A program made the translations under genes and the position numbers. This document shows positions 8,962 to 17,197 of a stretch of 64,000 nt of DNA, piece by piece (position 1 is the first letter of the stretch; each line of letters starts with the position of its first letter). The notes below the pieces were generated by a model. It searched no databases, was not told the DNA's origin, and saw only the letters and a program-made list of their open reading frames with translations. Source of the stretch: Amycolatopsis lexingtonensis. GTDB taxonomy: Bacteria > Actinomycetota > Actinomycetes > Mycobacteriales > Pseudonocardiaceae. The DNA lies in assembly GCF_014873755.1 (NCBI RefSeq), contig NZ_JADBEG010000001.1, forward strand, positions 6,856,501 to 6,920,500, given 5' to 3'.

Positions 8962-9561
8962 ATGGGCGGCAAGTACCACCACGGCGACCTCCGCGGCGAG
9001 CTCGTGCGCGTGTCACTGGACCTCATCGCCGAGCAGGGCCTCGCCGGCTTCTCGGTCGCCGAGGTCGCACGGCGGGCGAAGGTCAGCGCCGGCGCGCCCT
9101 ACCGGCACTTCGCCGACCGCGAGAGCCTGCTGGCCGAGGTCGCGGCGAACATCGCCTGCCAGCTCGCCGAGCGCGTTGCTTCGGCGGCCGCGGAGCACTC
9201 GGATCCGGTGGACGCCCTGGCCGCGGCGGCGGGCGCGTACACGCGCTACCTGATCGAGCGCCGGGCGGGGATGAACGTCCTCTACGCCGACGGCCTGCAC
9301 GGCCCCGAGCACGTCGCGCTGCACGAGCAGACCCGGAAGCTGACCGACGAGTTCCTGATGCGCTGCCTGGTGGTCGCCCCGGACCCCGCGACGGCGCTGG
9401 AGCTGATGGAGCAGCTGTTCACCCAGGCACACGGCTACGGCACGTTCCAGCTCGACGGCGTCTTCGTGAAGCACGGGTATTCGGTGGACCTGGTCGTGCA
9501 GAAGTCCACTGAGGCCGCTCGGATCGTCATCGCGGGCCGGACTGTCGGTGGTACGCGCTAG
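8962..9561 (+). CDS. TetR/AcrR family regulator
   Basis: A 199-residue repressor. It opens with KYHHGDLR, a common N-terminal signature of one TetR subgroup, followed by the helix-turn-helix FSVAEVARRAKVSAGAPYRHFADRESLL, then a helical ligand and dimer domain ending in a TetR_C-like region. ATG 8962 is used because related proteins begin a few residues before KYHHGDL; GTG 8950 is also open. It is divergent from the alcohol dehydrogenase and likely represses it and itself through the half-sites at 8899-8931. Confidence 0.9.
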   Translation: MGGKYHHGDLRGELVRVSLDLIAEQGLAGFSVAEVARRAKVSAGAPYRHFADRESLLAEVAANIACQLAERVASAAAEHSDPVDALAAAAGAYTRYLIERRAGMNVLYADGLHGPEHVALHEQTRKLTDEFLMRCLVVAPDPATALELMEQLFTQAHGYGTFQLDGVFVKHGYSVDLVVQKSTEAARIVIAGRTVGGTR

Positions 9562-9570
9562 CTTGGGCGC

Positions 9571-10185
9571 ATGGGGATCATCGACTCACACGAAGCCCTG
9601 CGGGAAGTCGTCGGCGAGGTCGCCGAGCGGACGCAGAAGAAGATCATCGACCGGATCGACGAGCACGCGCGCACCCTGATCGAGCACTCGCCGTTCGTGC
9701 TGCTGGCGACGTCGTCCCCGGACGGCCGCTGCGACGTCTCCCCGCGTGGCGACCCGGCGGGCTCGGTCCTGGTGCTCGACGAGAAGACGCTGGTGCTCGC
9801 CGACCGCCCGGGCAACAAGCTGGTCGACAGCTTCCGCAACATCGTCGACAACCCGCACGCCGGTCTGCTGTTCCTGGTGCCGGGGATGAACGAGACGCTC
9901 CGGGTCAACGGCCGCGCGAAGCTGGTGTCGGACGCACCTTTCTTCGACGACCTCGTCGTGCAGGGGAAGCGGCCGAAGCTCGCGGTGGTCGTCGAGGTCG
10001 AAGAGCTGTATATGCACTGCGCGAAGGCGTTCCTGCGGTCGTCGCTGTGGGATCCGGCGACCTGGCCGGAGCGTTCGGCACTGCCTTCGCTCGGCACGAT
10101 CCTGCGCGATCAGATGGCGCTCCCGATCTCGGCGGACGAGCTGGACGCGGACCTCAACGAACGGGCGCTGACCCAGCAGTACTGA
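9571..10185 (+). CDS. pyridoxamine 5'-phosphate oxidase-family flavin protein
   Basis: A 204-residue split-barrel protein of the PPOX superfamily, similar in layout to the MSMEG_1061-type group. Recognisable parts are HSPFVLLATSSPDGRCDVSPRGDPAG (first strands with the substrate-facing Ser-Pro-Arg), LADRPGNKLVDSFRNI (phosphate-binding Arg/Asn-Lys) and the conserved C-terminal ALPSLGTILRDQM. The bound cofactor is probably FMN. It starts nine bases after the TetR gene, so it is likely under the same control. The last 32 bases overlap the convergent ArsR gene. Confidence 0.87.
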   Translation: MGIIDSHEALREVVGEVAERTQKKIIDRIDEHARTLIEHSPFVLLATSSPDGRCDVSPRGDPAGSVLVLDEKTLVLADRPGNKLVDSFRNIVDNPHAGLLFLVPGMNETLRVNGRAKLVSDAPFFDDLVVQGKRPKLAVVVEVEELYMHCAKAFLRSSLWDPATWPERSALPSLGTILRDQMALPISADELDADLNERALTQQY

Positions 10186-10495
10186 TCCCGGCGACGACGT
10201 CGAGCAGGCCGGGGAACCGCGCGTCGAACTCGTCCCGGCGCAGCCGCACGAACGTGCCGTTGCCCGCGTCGCGCTGGCGGACCAGGCCGGCTTCGCGCAG
10301 CACGCGCCAGTGGTGCGTCCGGGTCGACTTGGCGATCGGCAGCGGGAACGACGAGCACGCGCGCTCGACGCCGTCCCCGGCCACGAGTTCCAGCACCACC
10401 GCGCGGCGGTGCGGGTCGGCGAGGGCGGACAGGACCGCGCCGAGGTCGACGTCGGCCATCTCCGGGATCGGCAGTTCACCGGGCATGCTGGACAT
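10154..10495 (-). CDS. ArsR-type winged-helix repressor
   Basis: A 113-residue ArsR-family DNA-binding protein. The winged helix is seen in LGAVLSALADPHRRAVVLELVA, then the recognition region PIAKSTRTHHWRVLREAGLV and the wing RQRDAGNGTFVRLRRDEFD. There is no cysteine cluster for metals, so it is probably a non-metal sensor of the group that controls small metabolic genes. The start codon at 10495 touches a perfect 20-base palindrome at 10496-10515, so the transcript may be leaderless, or translation may begin at the second Met (10486). It is divergent from a HAD dehalogenase gene. Confidence 0.88.
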   Translation of the reverse strand: MSSMPGELPIPEMADVDLGAVLSALADPHRRAVVLELVAGDGVERACSSFPLPIAKSTRTHHWRVLREAGLVRQRDAGNGTFVRLRRDEFDARFPGLLDVVAGISTAGSAPVR

Positions 10496-10532
10496 GGTAC
10501 GACAGCTGTCGTACCTTCGACGAGGTACGACA
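10496..10532. promoter_or_regulatory. ArsR operator: perfect palindrome plus half-site
   Basis: GGTACGACAGCTGTCGTACC at 10496-10515 is a perfect 20-base palindrome. The half-site GGTACGACA recurs at 10524-10532. The position between the divergent ArsR and HAD genes, directly against the ArsR start codon, argues for autoregulation and control of the HAD gene. Confidence 0.8.
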
Positions 10533-10555
10533 ACCTTCGAACCTCCGGAGCCCGC

Positions 10556-11179
10556 ATGCTGTGCGTCTTCGACGTCAACGAGACCCTGCTCGACCTGTCG
10601 GCGATCGACGCCACCATCGGCGGCCCCGAGCTGCGCCGCGAGTGGTTCGGGCTGGCCATCCACACCGTCCTGACCGTGACGGCGACCGGTGGCTACCAGG
10701 ACTTCGCGGGCATCGCGGGGGCGGCCGCCGTCGAGGTCGCGGCCCGGCATGGACGCGAAGTGGACCTCGCGAAGGTCGCCGCGGGCCTGCGGTCGCTGCC
10801 GGCCCACCCGGACGTCGAGCCCGGCCTGGCGAAGCTGCGCGAAAACGGCCACACGCTCGTCGCCCTGACGAACTCGCCGCTCGCCACCGCCGAGGCGCAG
10901 CTGCAGAACGCCGGGCTGGCGCCACTGCTCGACCGGATCTTCTCGGCCGAGCAGGTCGGCAGGCTCAAGCCGGCGCCCGAGCCGTACCGCCAGGTCGTGG
11001 CCGCCTACCCCGGGGAACGGGCGCTGATGATCGCGGCGCACGACTGGGACATCGCGGGCGCCCAGGCGGCGGGCCTCGAGACGGCGTTGCTCACCCGTCC
11101 CGGCGTCCACCCGCTGCCCGGTTCGCCCGCGCCCACCTACACCGCGTCGACCCTGCCGGAGCTGGCCAAACTGCTCTAG
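10556..11179 (+). CDS. HAD-type (S)-2-haloacid dehalogenase-like protein
   Basis: A 207-residue haloacid dehalogenase type II protein. FDVNETLLDL gives the nucleophilic Asp near residue 6, LTNSPLATAEAQL is motif II, GRLKPAPEPYRQV carries the motif III lysine and AAHDWDIAGAQAAG the motif IV aspartate. These enzymes hydrolyse short 2-haloacids, but many homologues are general phosphatases, so the substrate is open. GGAG lies five bases before ATG 10556. Expression is probably governed by the ArsR site just upstream. A second, unrelated dehalogenase lies at 40883. Confidence 0.88.
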   Translation: MLCVFDVNETLLDLSAIDATIGGPELRREWFGLAIHTVLTVTATGGYQDFAGIAGAAAVEVAARHGREVDLAKVAAGLRSLPAHPDVEPGLAKLRENGHTLVALTNSPLATAEAQLQNAGLAPLLDRIFSAEQVGRLKPAPEPYRQVVAAYPGERALMIAAHDWDIAGAQAAGLETALLTRPGVHPLPGSPAPTYTASTLPELAKLL

Positions 11180-12192
11180 TCGGCGATGCGGACCAGCATC
11201 TTGCCGGTGTTGGCCCCGGACAGCAGGCCGAGGAACGCCTCGGGCGCGTTGCGGATGCCGTCCACGAAAGTCTCCGAGTACTTGATCTGCCCGGACTGGA
11301 CCAGCGGCGCGACCTCGCTGACGAACTGCTGCTGCAGGCCCCAGTGGTCGAGCACCAGCAGGCCGCGGATGGTGATCCGCTTGGCGATGATCTGCGCGAG
11401 GTTGCGCGGCGCCGGGGTCGCCTCGGTGGCGTTGTACTGGGAGATCATCCCGCAGACGGCGATCCGGCCGTGCAGGTTGATCGCGTCGATCGCGGCTTCG
11501 AGGTGCTCGCCGCCGACGTTGTCGAAGTAGACGTCGATGCCCTCGGGCGCCGCGGCGTGCAGCTGCTCGGCGACCGGGCCGTCCTTGTAGTTGAAGGCCG
11601 CGTCGAAGCCGAGGTCGTCGATCAGGTGGCGGACCTTCTCCGCCGAACCCGCCGAGCCGATGACCCGCTTGGCGCCCTTCAGCTTCGCGAGCTGCCCGAC
11701 GAGCGAGCCGACCGCGCCGGCCGCGCCGGAGACGAACACCGTGTCGCCCGGCTTGAACTCGGCCGACTCCAGCAGGCCCGCGTACGCGGTGAGACCCGGC
11801 ATGCCGAGCACGCCGAGGTAGGTCGACAGCGGCGCGGCGTCGCCGTCCACCTTGACGAAGCGCTTGGCGTCAAGGACGGCGTGCGTGCGCCAGCCGGCCT
11901 GGTGCAGCACGTGGTCACCCGGCTTGACGTCGTCGACGTTCGACTCGACGACCTCGCCGACCGCGCCGCCGGACATGACCTCGCCGACCTCGAACGGCGG
12001 CGCGTAGGACTTCACGTCCCGCATGCGGCCGCGCATGGCCGGGTCGACGCTCATGACCAGGTTGCGCACCAGGATCTGACCCTCGCCCGCCGTGGGGATC
12101 TCGGTGTCCACGATCTCGAAGTTGTCCTGCGTGGGGACACCGTGCGGGCGGGACGCGAGCCGGATTTCGGTCGCCTGGGTGGGTGCGTTCAC
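11176..12192 (-). CDS. MDR-superfamily NADP-dependent oxidoreductase (CurA / leukotriene B4 dehydrogenase type)
   Basis: A 338-residue zinc-free medium-chain reductase that reduces the C=C bond of enones. Family signs are the N-terminal LASRPHGVPT, the VDPAMRGRM segment, the Rossmann loop VSGAAGAVGSLVGQLAKLKG, the DVYFDNVGG segment and a C-terminal GKMLVRI. GTG 12192 is preferred: GAGGAG sits seven bases upstream, whereas the TTG farther up would place that site inside the gene. It converges on the HAD gene with a four-base overlap. Confidence 0.92.
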   Translation of the reverse strand: MNAPTQATEIRLASRPHGVPTQDNFEIVDTEIPTAGEGQILVRNLVMSVDPAMRGRMRDVKSYAPPFEVGEVMSGGAVGEVVESNVDDVKPGDHVLHQAGWRTHAVLDAKRFVKVDGDAAPLSTYLGVLGMPGLTAYAGLLESAEFKPGDTVFVSGAAGAVGSLVGQLAKLKGAKRVIGSAGSAEKVRHLIDDLGFDAAFNYKDGPVAEQLHAAAPEGIDVYFDNVGGEHLEAAIDAINLHGRIAVCGMISQYNATEATPAPRNLAQIIAKRITIRGLLVLDHWGLQQQFVSEVAPLVQSGQIKYSETFVDGIRNAPEAFLGLLSGANTGKMLVRIAD

Positions 12193-12287
12193 CGTCGAAC
12201 TCCTCAAGTCGGTCGAAGCGGGGCAGGCGCCCCGGATTCCACCCGGATCAACGAGCTAACCGGGGCGAGCATTCCGTCTGTGACTGG

Positions 12288-12722
12288 TCACACGATCTCG
12301 GCAAGCTTTCCCAGCACCCCGTCGTAAATCTTCTTCAGGCCGCCGGGCGCGAAGGTCTTCTCGAAGAAGCCGCCGATACCCCCGGCACCGTCCCACGAAG
12401 TCTCGATCCGGACCACGCTGCGCTCACCCGCTTCGGTGACCGTCCAAGTGGTGACCATGCTCGAGTTCGCGTCGGTCTCGACGAGCGTGCCCGGCTTCGG
12501 CTCGGTGACCGTGGCCTTGACGTCCCGCACGCGCTTGGACGTCGCCTGCAGCTTCCAGCCGGCCTTGGTCCCGGCACCGACACCGCCTTCGGTGACCTCG
12601 TAGTCGCGGTAGTGCTCGGTGAGCAGCTTCGGGCGCGTTTCGGCGTAGTCGGCGACGAGCGCGCGCACCTTGTCGGCCGGAGCGTCGATCGTGCGCTCCG
12701 CGGTGGCCGTGACCTTTCCCAT
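12288..12722 (-). CDS. SRPBCC (START-like) family protein
   Basis: A 144-residue protein of the polyketide cyclase/START fold: an N-terminal strand and helix (TATAERTIDAPADKVRALVADYAE), a long antiparallel sheet, and a C-terminal helix after the glycine-rich GGIGGFFEKTF. Such proteins bind hydrophobic ligands in a cavity. A strong AAGGAG lies four bases before the start. It is divergent from a MarR gene with 50 bases between them, which suggests control by that regulator. Confidence 0.87.
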   Translation of the reverse strand: MGKVTATAERTIDAPADKVRALVADYAETRPKLLTEHYRDYEVTEGGVGAGTKAGWKLQATSKRVRDVKATVTEPKPGTLVETDANSSMVTTWTVTEAGERSVVRIETSWDGAGGIGGFFEKTFAPGGLKKIYDGVLGKLAEIV

Positions 12723-12772
12723 TTCACTCCTTAGCCCGAGATATCGATCGTGACCACAGTAGGCTGACCCCC

Positions 12773-13255
12773 ATGAGTGCCACTCCGGACGCCACCGGTC
12801 GGCGGCGCGCCACCGTGGCGCTCAAGGAGTCGCTGCGCGAGCTGCGCAACCAGCTTTCCCTGCTGAACCACCAGGTCAGCGCCCACTTGGCACTGAAGGA
12901 CGTCGACCTGGACTGCCTCGAGCTGATCGCCCGCCACGGCCCGCTGAGCCCGAGCGCGCTGGCTCGCCGGGCGGGGCTGCACCCGGCGACGATGACCGGC
13001 ATCCTCGACCGCCTGCAGAAGGGCGGCTGGATCGTCCGCGACCGCGACCCGGAGGCGGCCGACCGGCGCGCGGTGGCGGTCCGCGCGATCCGCGGCCGCA
13101 ACGGCGAGCTGTTCCGGCTCTACGCGGGCATGAACACGGCGATGGACGAGCTGTGCGCGGACTACAGCGAAGAGGAACTGGCGTTGATCGCCGGGTTCCT
13201 GCGGCGGGCGACGTCGGCCGGTCACACGGCGACGGGTGATCTCGCTAACGGCTGA
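12773..13255 (+). CDS. MarR-family regulator
   Basis: A 160-residue winged-helix protein. LDCLELIARHGPLSPSALARRAGLHPATMTGILDRLQKGGWIVRDRDPEAADRRAVAVR is the classical MarR DNA-binding unit, with the Asp-Arg-Arg of the wing, between N- and C-terminal dimerisation helices. The effector is unknown. It is divergent from the SRPBCC gene and is followed after 29 bases by a methyltransferase gene that may share its transcript. Confidence 0.9.
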   Translation: MSATPDATGRRRATVALKESLRELRNQLSLLNHQVSAHLALKDVDLDCLELIARHGPLSPSALARRAGLHPATMTGILDRLQKGGWIVRDRDPEAADRRAVAVRAIRGRNGELFRLYAGMNTAMDELCADYSEEELALIAGFLRRATSAGHTATGDLANG

Positions 13256-13284
13256 CCAGCGGTTTTTGTGCTGTACTTCAGCGC

Positions 13285-14061
13285 ATGTGGCAGTCAGGCG
13301 ACGCGTACGAGGCCTACATCGGACGGTGGAGCCGCCGGATCGCGGAGACGTTCGTCCGGCAGCTCGACGTCCCGGCGAGCCGGCGCTGGCTCGACGTCGG
13401 CTGCGGCACCGGCGCCCTGACCTCGGCGGTCCTGACCGCGGCCGACCCGGCGGAGGTCGCGGGAGTCGACCCGTCCGAGGGCTTCCTCAAGACGGCTCGC
13501 GAGTCGGTGACGGATCCGCGGGCGTCATTCGAGGTCGCCGACGCCCGCGAGCTCCCGTTCCCCGACGACCGCTTCGACGTGGTCGTGTCGGGGCTGGTCC
13601 TGAACTTCGTCCCGGAGCCGGCCCGCGCGGCGGCGGAGATCGCCCGGGTGACGGCGCCGGGCGGGCTGGCGGCGGCGTACCTGTGGGATCTCGCCGAGGG
13701 CATGGAGCTGATCCGGCTCTTCTGGGACACCGCGGCCGAACTGGACCCGGCGATCGCCGAGGAGCACGAAGGCCGCCGGTTCCCGCTGTGCCGCCCGGAA
13801 CCGCTCGGTCGCTTGTGGACGGAAGCGGGCTTCGCGGCGGTGTCCGTGGGAGAGATCAAGATCCCCACGGTGTTCCGGGACTTCGACGACTACTGGCAGC
13901 CGTTCCTCGGCGCGCAGGGCCCGGCCCCGGCGTACCTCGCGACACTCCCCGAGGCCCGCCGGGACCAGATCCGTGAACTCCTGCGCAGCCGCCTGCCCAC
14001 GAACCCGGACGGGTCGATCCCGCTCTCGGCGAGCGCCTGGGTCGTGCGCGGTACCGCTTAG
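13285..14061 (+). CDS. class I SAM-dependent methyltransferase (UbiE/Methyltransf_11 type)
   Basis: A 258-residue methyltransferase with motif I WLDVGCGTGALTSAVL, the acidic VAGVDPSEGFLKTAR, motif II VADARELPFPDDRFDVVVSGLVLNF and a Pro-Gly-Gly post-motif. The acceptor is unknown. The end of the gene overlaps the end of the convergent osmoprotectant-binding protein gene by four bases. Confidence 0.9.
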   Translation: MWQSGDAYEAYIGRWSRRIAETFVRQLDVPASRRWLDVGCGTGALTSAVLTAADPAEVAGVDPSEGFLKTARESVTDPRASFEVADARELPFPDDRFDVVVSGLVLNFVPEPARAAAEIARVTAPGGLAAAYLWDLAEGMELIRLFWDTAAELDPAIAEEHEGRRFPLCRPEPLGRLWTEAGFAAVSVGEIKIPTVFRDFDDYWQPFLGAQGPAPAYLATLPEARRDQIRELLRSRLPTNPDGSIPLSASAWVVRGTA

Positions 14062-14981
14062 AGACCGGCCTGCGCCAGCCAGTCCTTCGCGACGTCTTCG
14101 GCCTTTTCGCCATCGGAGTCGACGCGCTTGTTCAGGTCCCGCATGACGTCGGTGGTCAGCTTCGCGCTCACCGCGTTGACGGCGTTCGCGAAGTCGGCGC
14201 CGCGCTCGTCGAGCACCTTCTTGTTCACCGCCGGCACGACGTTCTCGGTCGGGACGATGTTCAGGTCGTCCTTGAGCACCGTGTAGTTCGAGTCGCCGGT
14301 CAGCGGGCTGACCGAGTCGACCGGGATGACCGTGACGGCACCGGACTTGAGCTGCTCGACCCGCGGCCCGGCTTCCTGGATGGTCTGGAAGGTCGCGTTC
14401 GTGAGCTTGTACGTCTCCTTGAAGCCGAGGAAGCACGGGAGGCGCTTCTCGCACTCCGGCGGGCCCGCCATGACGACCTTGTCGAGCTTCTTCAGGTCGC
14501 TGATGGACGCGATGCCCTTTTCCTTGGCCAGGTCCGACTTGACGATGTAGGTGTTCTTGTCCTCGGCGGCGGCGAAGTTCAGCAGCCCGACCCCGCTGGG
14601 CTCGAACAGCTTGGCCAGCTGGTCGTGCTCCTCCTGCGCGGTCTTGCCCGCCTCCTTGCCGAAGCCGGTGGTGATCGCCGCGCCCTGGTACTCCGGGACG
14701 AACTGGAGTTCGCCGGACTTCAGGGACGGGTAGATCAGCTCCCGCGAGCCCAGGTTCAGCTTCTTCGTCACCGGGTAGCCCTTCGCCTCCAGCGCCTGGG
14801 CGTAGATCTCGGCGAGGATCTGGCTGTCGGTGAAGTTGAAGGAGGCGACGACGATCGGCGCCCCGCCCTTGCTCTGCGCGGCGGGCTTGTCACCGCTGTC
14901 GCCGCCACCACCACAGGCGGCCAAGCCGAGCGTCGCCGCGACGGCCACCGCCACCACGGACGCGTTCCGGAACCAGCGCAC
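14058..14981 (-). CDS. osmoprotectant ABC transporter substrate-binding lipoprotein (OpuCC/ProX type)
   Basis: A 307-residue exported lipoprotein that should capture glycine betaine, choline or a similar quaternary amine. The signal peptide ends in the lipobox LAAC, followed by a Gly/Ser linker. The mature part follows the OpuAC fold: IVVASFNFTDSQILAEIYAQALEAKGYPV, the YPSLKSGELQFVPEYQG hinge region and later PECEKRLPCFLG. GTG 14981 is used because it directly precedes the signal peptide and a GAGGGAG lies nine bases upstream; longer frames would add a non-signal extension. It is divergent from two permease genes. Confidence 0.9.
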   Translation of the reverse strand: MRWFRNASVVAVAVAATLGLAACGGGGDSGDKPAAQSKGGAPIVVASFNFTDSQILAEIYAQALEAKGYPVTKKLNLGSRELIYPSLKSGELQFVPEYQGAAITTGFGKEAGKTAQEEHDQLAKLFEPSGVGLLNFAAAEDKNTYIVKSDLAKEKGIASISDLKKLDKVVMAGPPECEKRLPCFLGFKETYKLTNATFQTIQEAGPRVEQLKSGAVTVIPVDSVSPLTGDSNYTVLKDDLNIVPTENVVPAVNKKVLDERGADFANAVNAVSAKLTTDVMRDLNKRVDSDGEKAEDVAKDWLAQAGL

Positions 14982-15120
14982 GAATCCCCACTCCCTCGTC
15001 ACTCGAACAGACGAAAGGACCCTAGCGCCGCCCACCGACAACTATCCACATGTTGGGAGAAGACCGCCCGATTTCCCAGCGTTCGGAATTCGAGCGGCCC
15101 GATCGGGGTAAGGTCGCCGG

Positions 15121-15813
15121 GTGCACTCGAGCGCGGTGACGCCGCTGGCCGCCGACAGCGGACCGCCGATCTTCCAGTGGAAGTGGGTCGACCGCAACGC
15201 CGACGACATCGTCCAGCGCCTGGTCGAACACATCTCGCTGACCGGCGTCGCGCTCGGCGCCGGTCTGGTGGTCTCGATCGGGCTGGCCCTGTTGTCCTTG
15301 CGCTTCCGCTGGTCCTACGGCTTCATCCTGAGCGCGGCGGGCGCGTTGTACGTGATCCCGAGCCTGGGCGCCTTCGCCGTGCTGGTGCCGTTCTTCGGGC
15401 TGTCGTTCGTGTCGGCGGTGATCCCGCTGGCGACGTACACGCTGCTGATCCTCGTCCGCAACATCGTCACCGGCGTCGACCAGGTACCGAACGAAGTCCG
15501 CGAAGCCGCGATCGGCATGGGGTACACGCGCGGCAGGCTGCTGTGGCAGATCGAGCTGCCGCTCGCGCTGCCGGTGGTGATCGCCGGCCTGCGGGTCGCG
15601 GCGGTGACGACCATCGGCCTGGTCACGGTGACGTCGATGCTCGGCCTCGGCGGCCTGGGCTACTTCATCCGCCACGGCATCCAGACGGCGACGCCCAACC
15701 CGACGGAGATCATCGTCGGCGTGGGGCTGTCGGTGGTGCTGGCGGTGGTCGTGGACCTCCTGCTGTGGCTCAGCGAGCGGGTGCTGGCGCCCTGGACCCG
15801 GAAGGCGCGATGA
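15121..15813 (+). CDS. osmoprotectant ABC transporter permease (OpuCB/OpuCD type)
   Basis: A 230-residue membrane subunit of a binding-protein-dependent importer. About five to six membrane segments are visible. The cytoplasmic EAA loop, which docks on the ATPase, is seen in NEVREAAIGMGYTRGRLLWQIELPLALPVVIAGLR. GTG 15121 or the in-frame GTG 15 bases downstream could start it. It overlaps the next permease gene by four bases (ATGA). No ATPase gene is adjacent, although the EAA loop is intact. Confidence 0.88.
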   Translation: MHSSAVTPLAADSGPPIFQWKWVDRNADDIVQRLVEHISLTGVALGAGLVVSIGLALLSLRFRWSYGFILSAAGALYVIPSLGAFAVLVPFFGLSFVSAVIPLATYTLLILVRNIVTGVDQVPNEVREAAIGMGYTRGRLLWQIELPLALPVVIAGLRVAAVTTIGLVTVTSMLGLGGLGYFIRHGIQTATPNPTEIIVGVGLSVVLAVVVDLLLWLSERVLAPWTRKAR

Positions 15814-16517
15814 GCTTCTTCGACCAGCTGAACGCCTGGCTCGCGGACCCGAACCGCTGGAGCTGGACGGACAAGGCGGGCGTCCCGTACCGGACGGTGG
15901 AGCACCTGAGGTTTTCCCTGCTGGCACTGGCGATCGCGGCGCTGCTGACGATCCCGCTGGCGCTGTGGCTGGCCCACTACCGCCGTGGCGCGTTCCTGGC
16001 GAGCAGCGCGGTCAACATCGGGCGCGCGATCCCGAGCTTCGGGCTGATCATCCTGTTCTGGTTCCTGGCGAGCCGCTGGGAGCTGGACACGACGTTCTGG
16101 CCGCTCCTGCTGGCGCTGGTGGCGCTGGCGATGCCGCCGCTGTTCACCAACACGTACGCGGGCGTGGTGTCCCTGGAGCAGGAGACGGTCGACGCCGCCC
16201 GCGGCACGGGCTACCGCGAGTGGCAGATCATGCTCCGCCTGGAGCTCCCCCTGGCGTCCCCGGTGATCCTGGCGGGCGCCCGGGTCTCGTTCCTCCAGCT
16301 GATCGCGACGGTGGCGATCGGCGCGATCGTCAACGACGGCGGCGGCCTCGGCCGCTACATCGTCGACGGCTTCGCACTGGGCGCCCAGGGCTACGGCCAG
16401 ATCTTCGCGGGCGGCCTCGCCGCGGTGCTGCTGGCCCTGCTGTGCGACGGCGCGTTCGCGCTGATCACGCGCCTGGCGACGCCCCGCGGTCTCGCGCTGC
16501 AGAACGCCCGCCGCTAG
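15810..16517 (+). CDS. osmoprotectant ABC transporter permease, second subunit
   Basis: A 235-residue permease paralogous to the preceding one. Its EAA loop reads QETVDAARGTGYREWQIMLRLELPLASPVILAG. The segment IGRAIPSFGLIILFWFLA and the following helices match the OpuCB/OpuCD family. ATG 15810 overlaps the stop of the first permease, so the two are coupled and probably form a heterodimer. The 3' end overlaps the convergent CadD-like gene by four bases. Confidence 0.88.
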   Translation: MSFFDQLNAWLADPNRWSWTDKAGVPYRTVEHLRFSLLALAIAALLTIPLALWLAHYRRGAFLASSAVNIGRAIPSFGLIILFWFLASRWELDTTFWPLLLALVALAMPPLFTNTYAGVVSLEQETVDAARGTGYREWQIMLRLELPLASPVILAGARVSFLQLIATVAIGAIVNDGGGLGRYIVDGFALGAQGYGQIFAGGLAAVLLALLCDGAFALITRLATPRGLALQNARR

Positions 16518-17071
16518 AAGACCCCGGCGAGGATCAGCACCCCGAGCCCGACGAGCACCACGGGCAGCACGACGTGCCCGTAGCGGGCGAGAACCGGCGC
16601 GACGGCGGGCCGGGTCGCGAGGAACCGCCCGGCCACGCACCAGACCGCGACACCGGCGAGGAAGACGACGACGTACCCGGCCAGGCTCCCGCTCGCGGCG
16701 AAGGCGGGAACGTAGACGCCGACGTTGTCACCGCCGTTCGCGAAGCACACGAGGGCGATCCCGAGCACCCCGGCGGCCGGCGCGGGTTCGTCGTCGTCGG
16801 CTTGGAACGCCTGCCAAGCCGCGCGCAGGCCGAGCAGGATCGGGAGCACGCCGAGCCACCGGACGGCACCACCGGGCAGCAGCCCGGCCCCGAGCGCCCC
16901 GGCAACCGAGACGGCGAGGATCCCGGCGAACCCGAGGAACTGCCCGGCGACGACCTCGAGCCGGCTCCGGCGTCCGGCGGCTCGGCCGAAGAAGACGGCG
17001 AGGAGCACGAGGTCGTCGATGTTGGTGGCGGCGAACATGGCAGCCGCGCTCCCGATCAGGCCGAGGTCCAC
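16514..17071 (-). CDS. CadD-family cadmium resistance / LysE-like membrane transporter
   Basis: A 185-residue integral membrane protein with about five or six helices. FAATNIDDLVLLAVFFGR near the N-terminus and LVCFANGGDNVGVYVPAF in the second half are the paired Asn-Asp signatures of the CadD family, which exports cadmium or related cations. No metal regulator lies beside it, so the ion is uncertain. Confidence 0.88.
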   Translation of the reverse strand: MDLGLIGSAAAMFAATNIDDLVLLAVFFGRAAGRRSRLEVVAGQFLGFAGILAVSVAGALGAGLLPGGAVRWLGVLPILLGLRAAWQAFQADDDEPAPAAGVLGIALVCFANGGDNVGVYVPAFAASGSLAGYVVVFLAGVAVWCVAGRFLATRPAVAPVLARYGHVVLPVVLVGLGVLILAGVF

Positions 17072-17197
17072 GCACGTCCTTGCCGGAGTCGCCCTCTCAC
17101 CACGCCGACCACACTAGCAGCGTCTGTTGCAGCATCGATCAGCGTTTGTAGCACCCGAGGTGCGACATTCGCTGCATCATTGAGCTATGGTTTCCCC

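Noticed and set aside
10556..11179. A dehalogenation gene cluster linking the HAD gene with the dehalogenase at 40883
   Set aside because: They are 30 kb apart with different regulators and operators, so no functional unit can be claimed.
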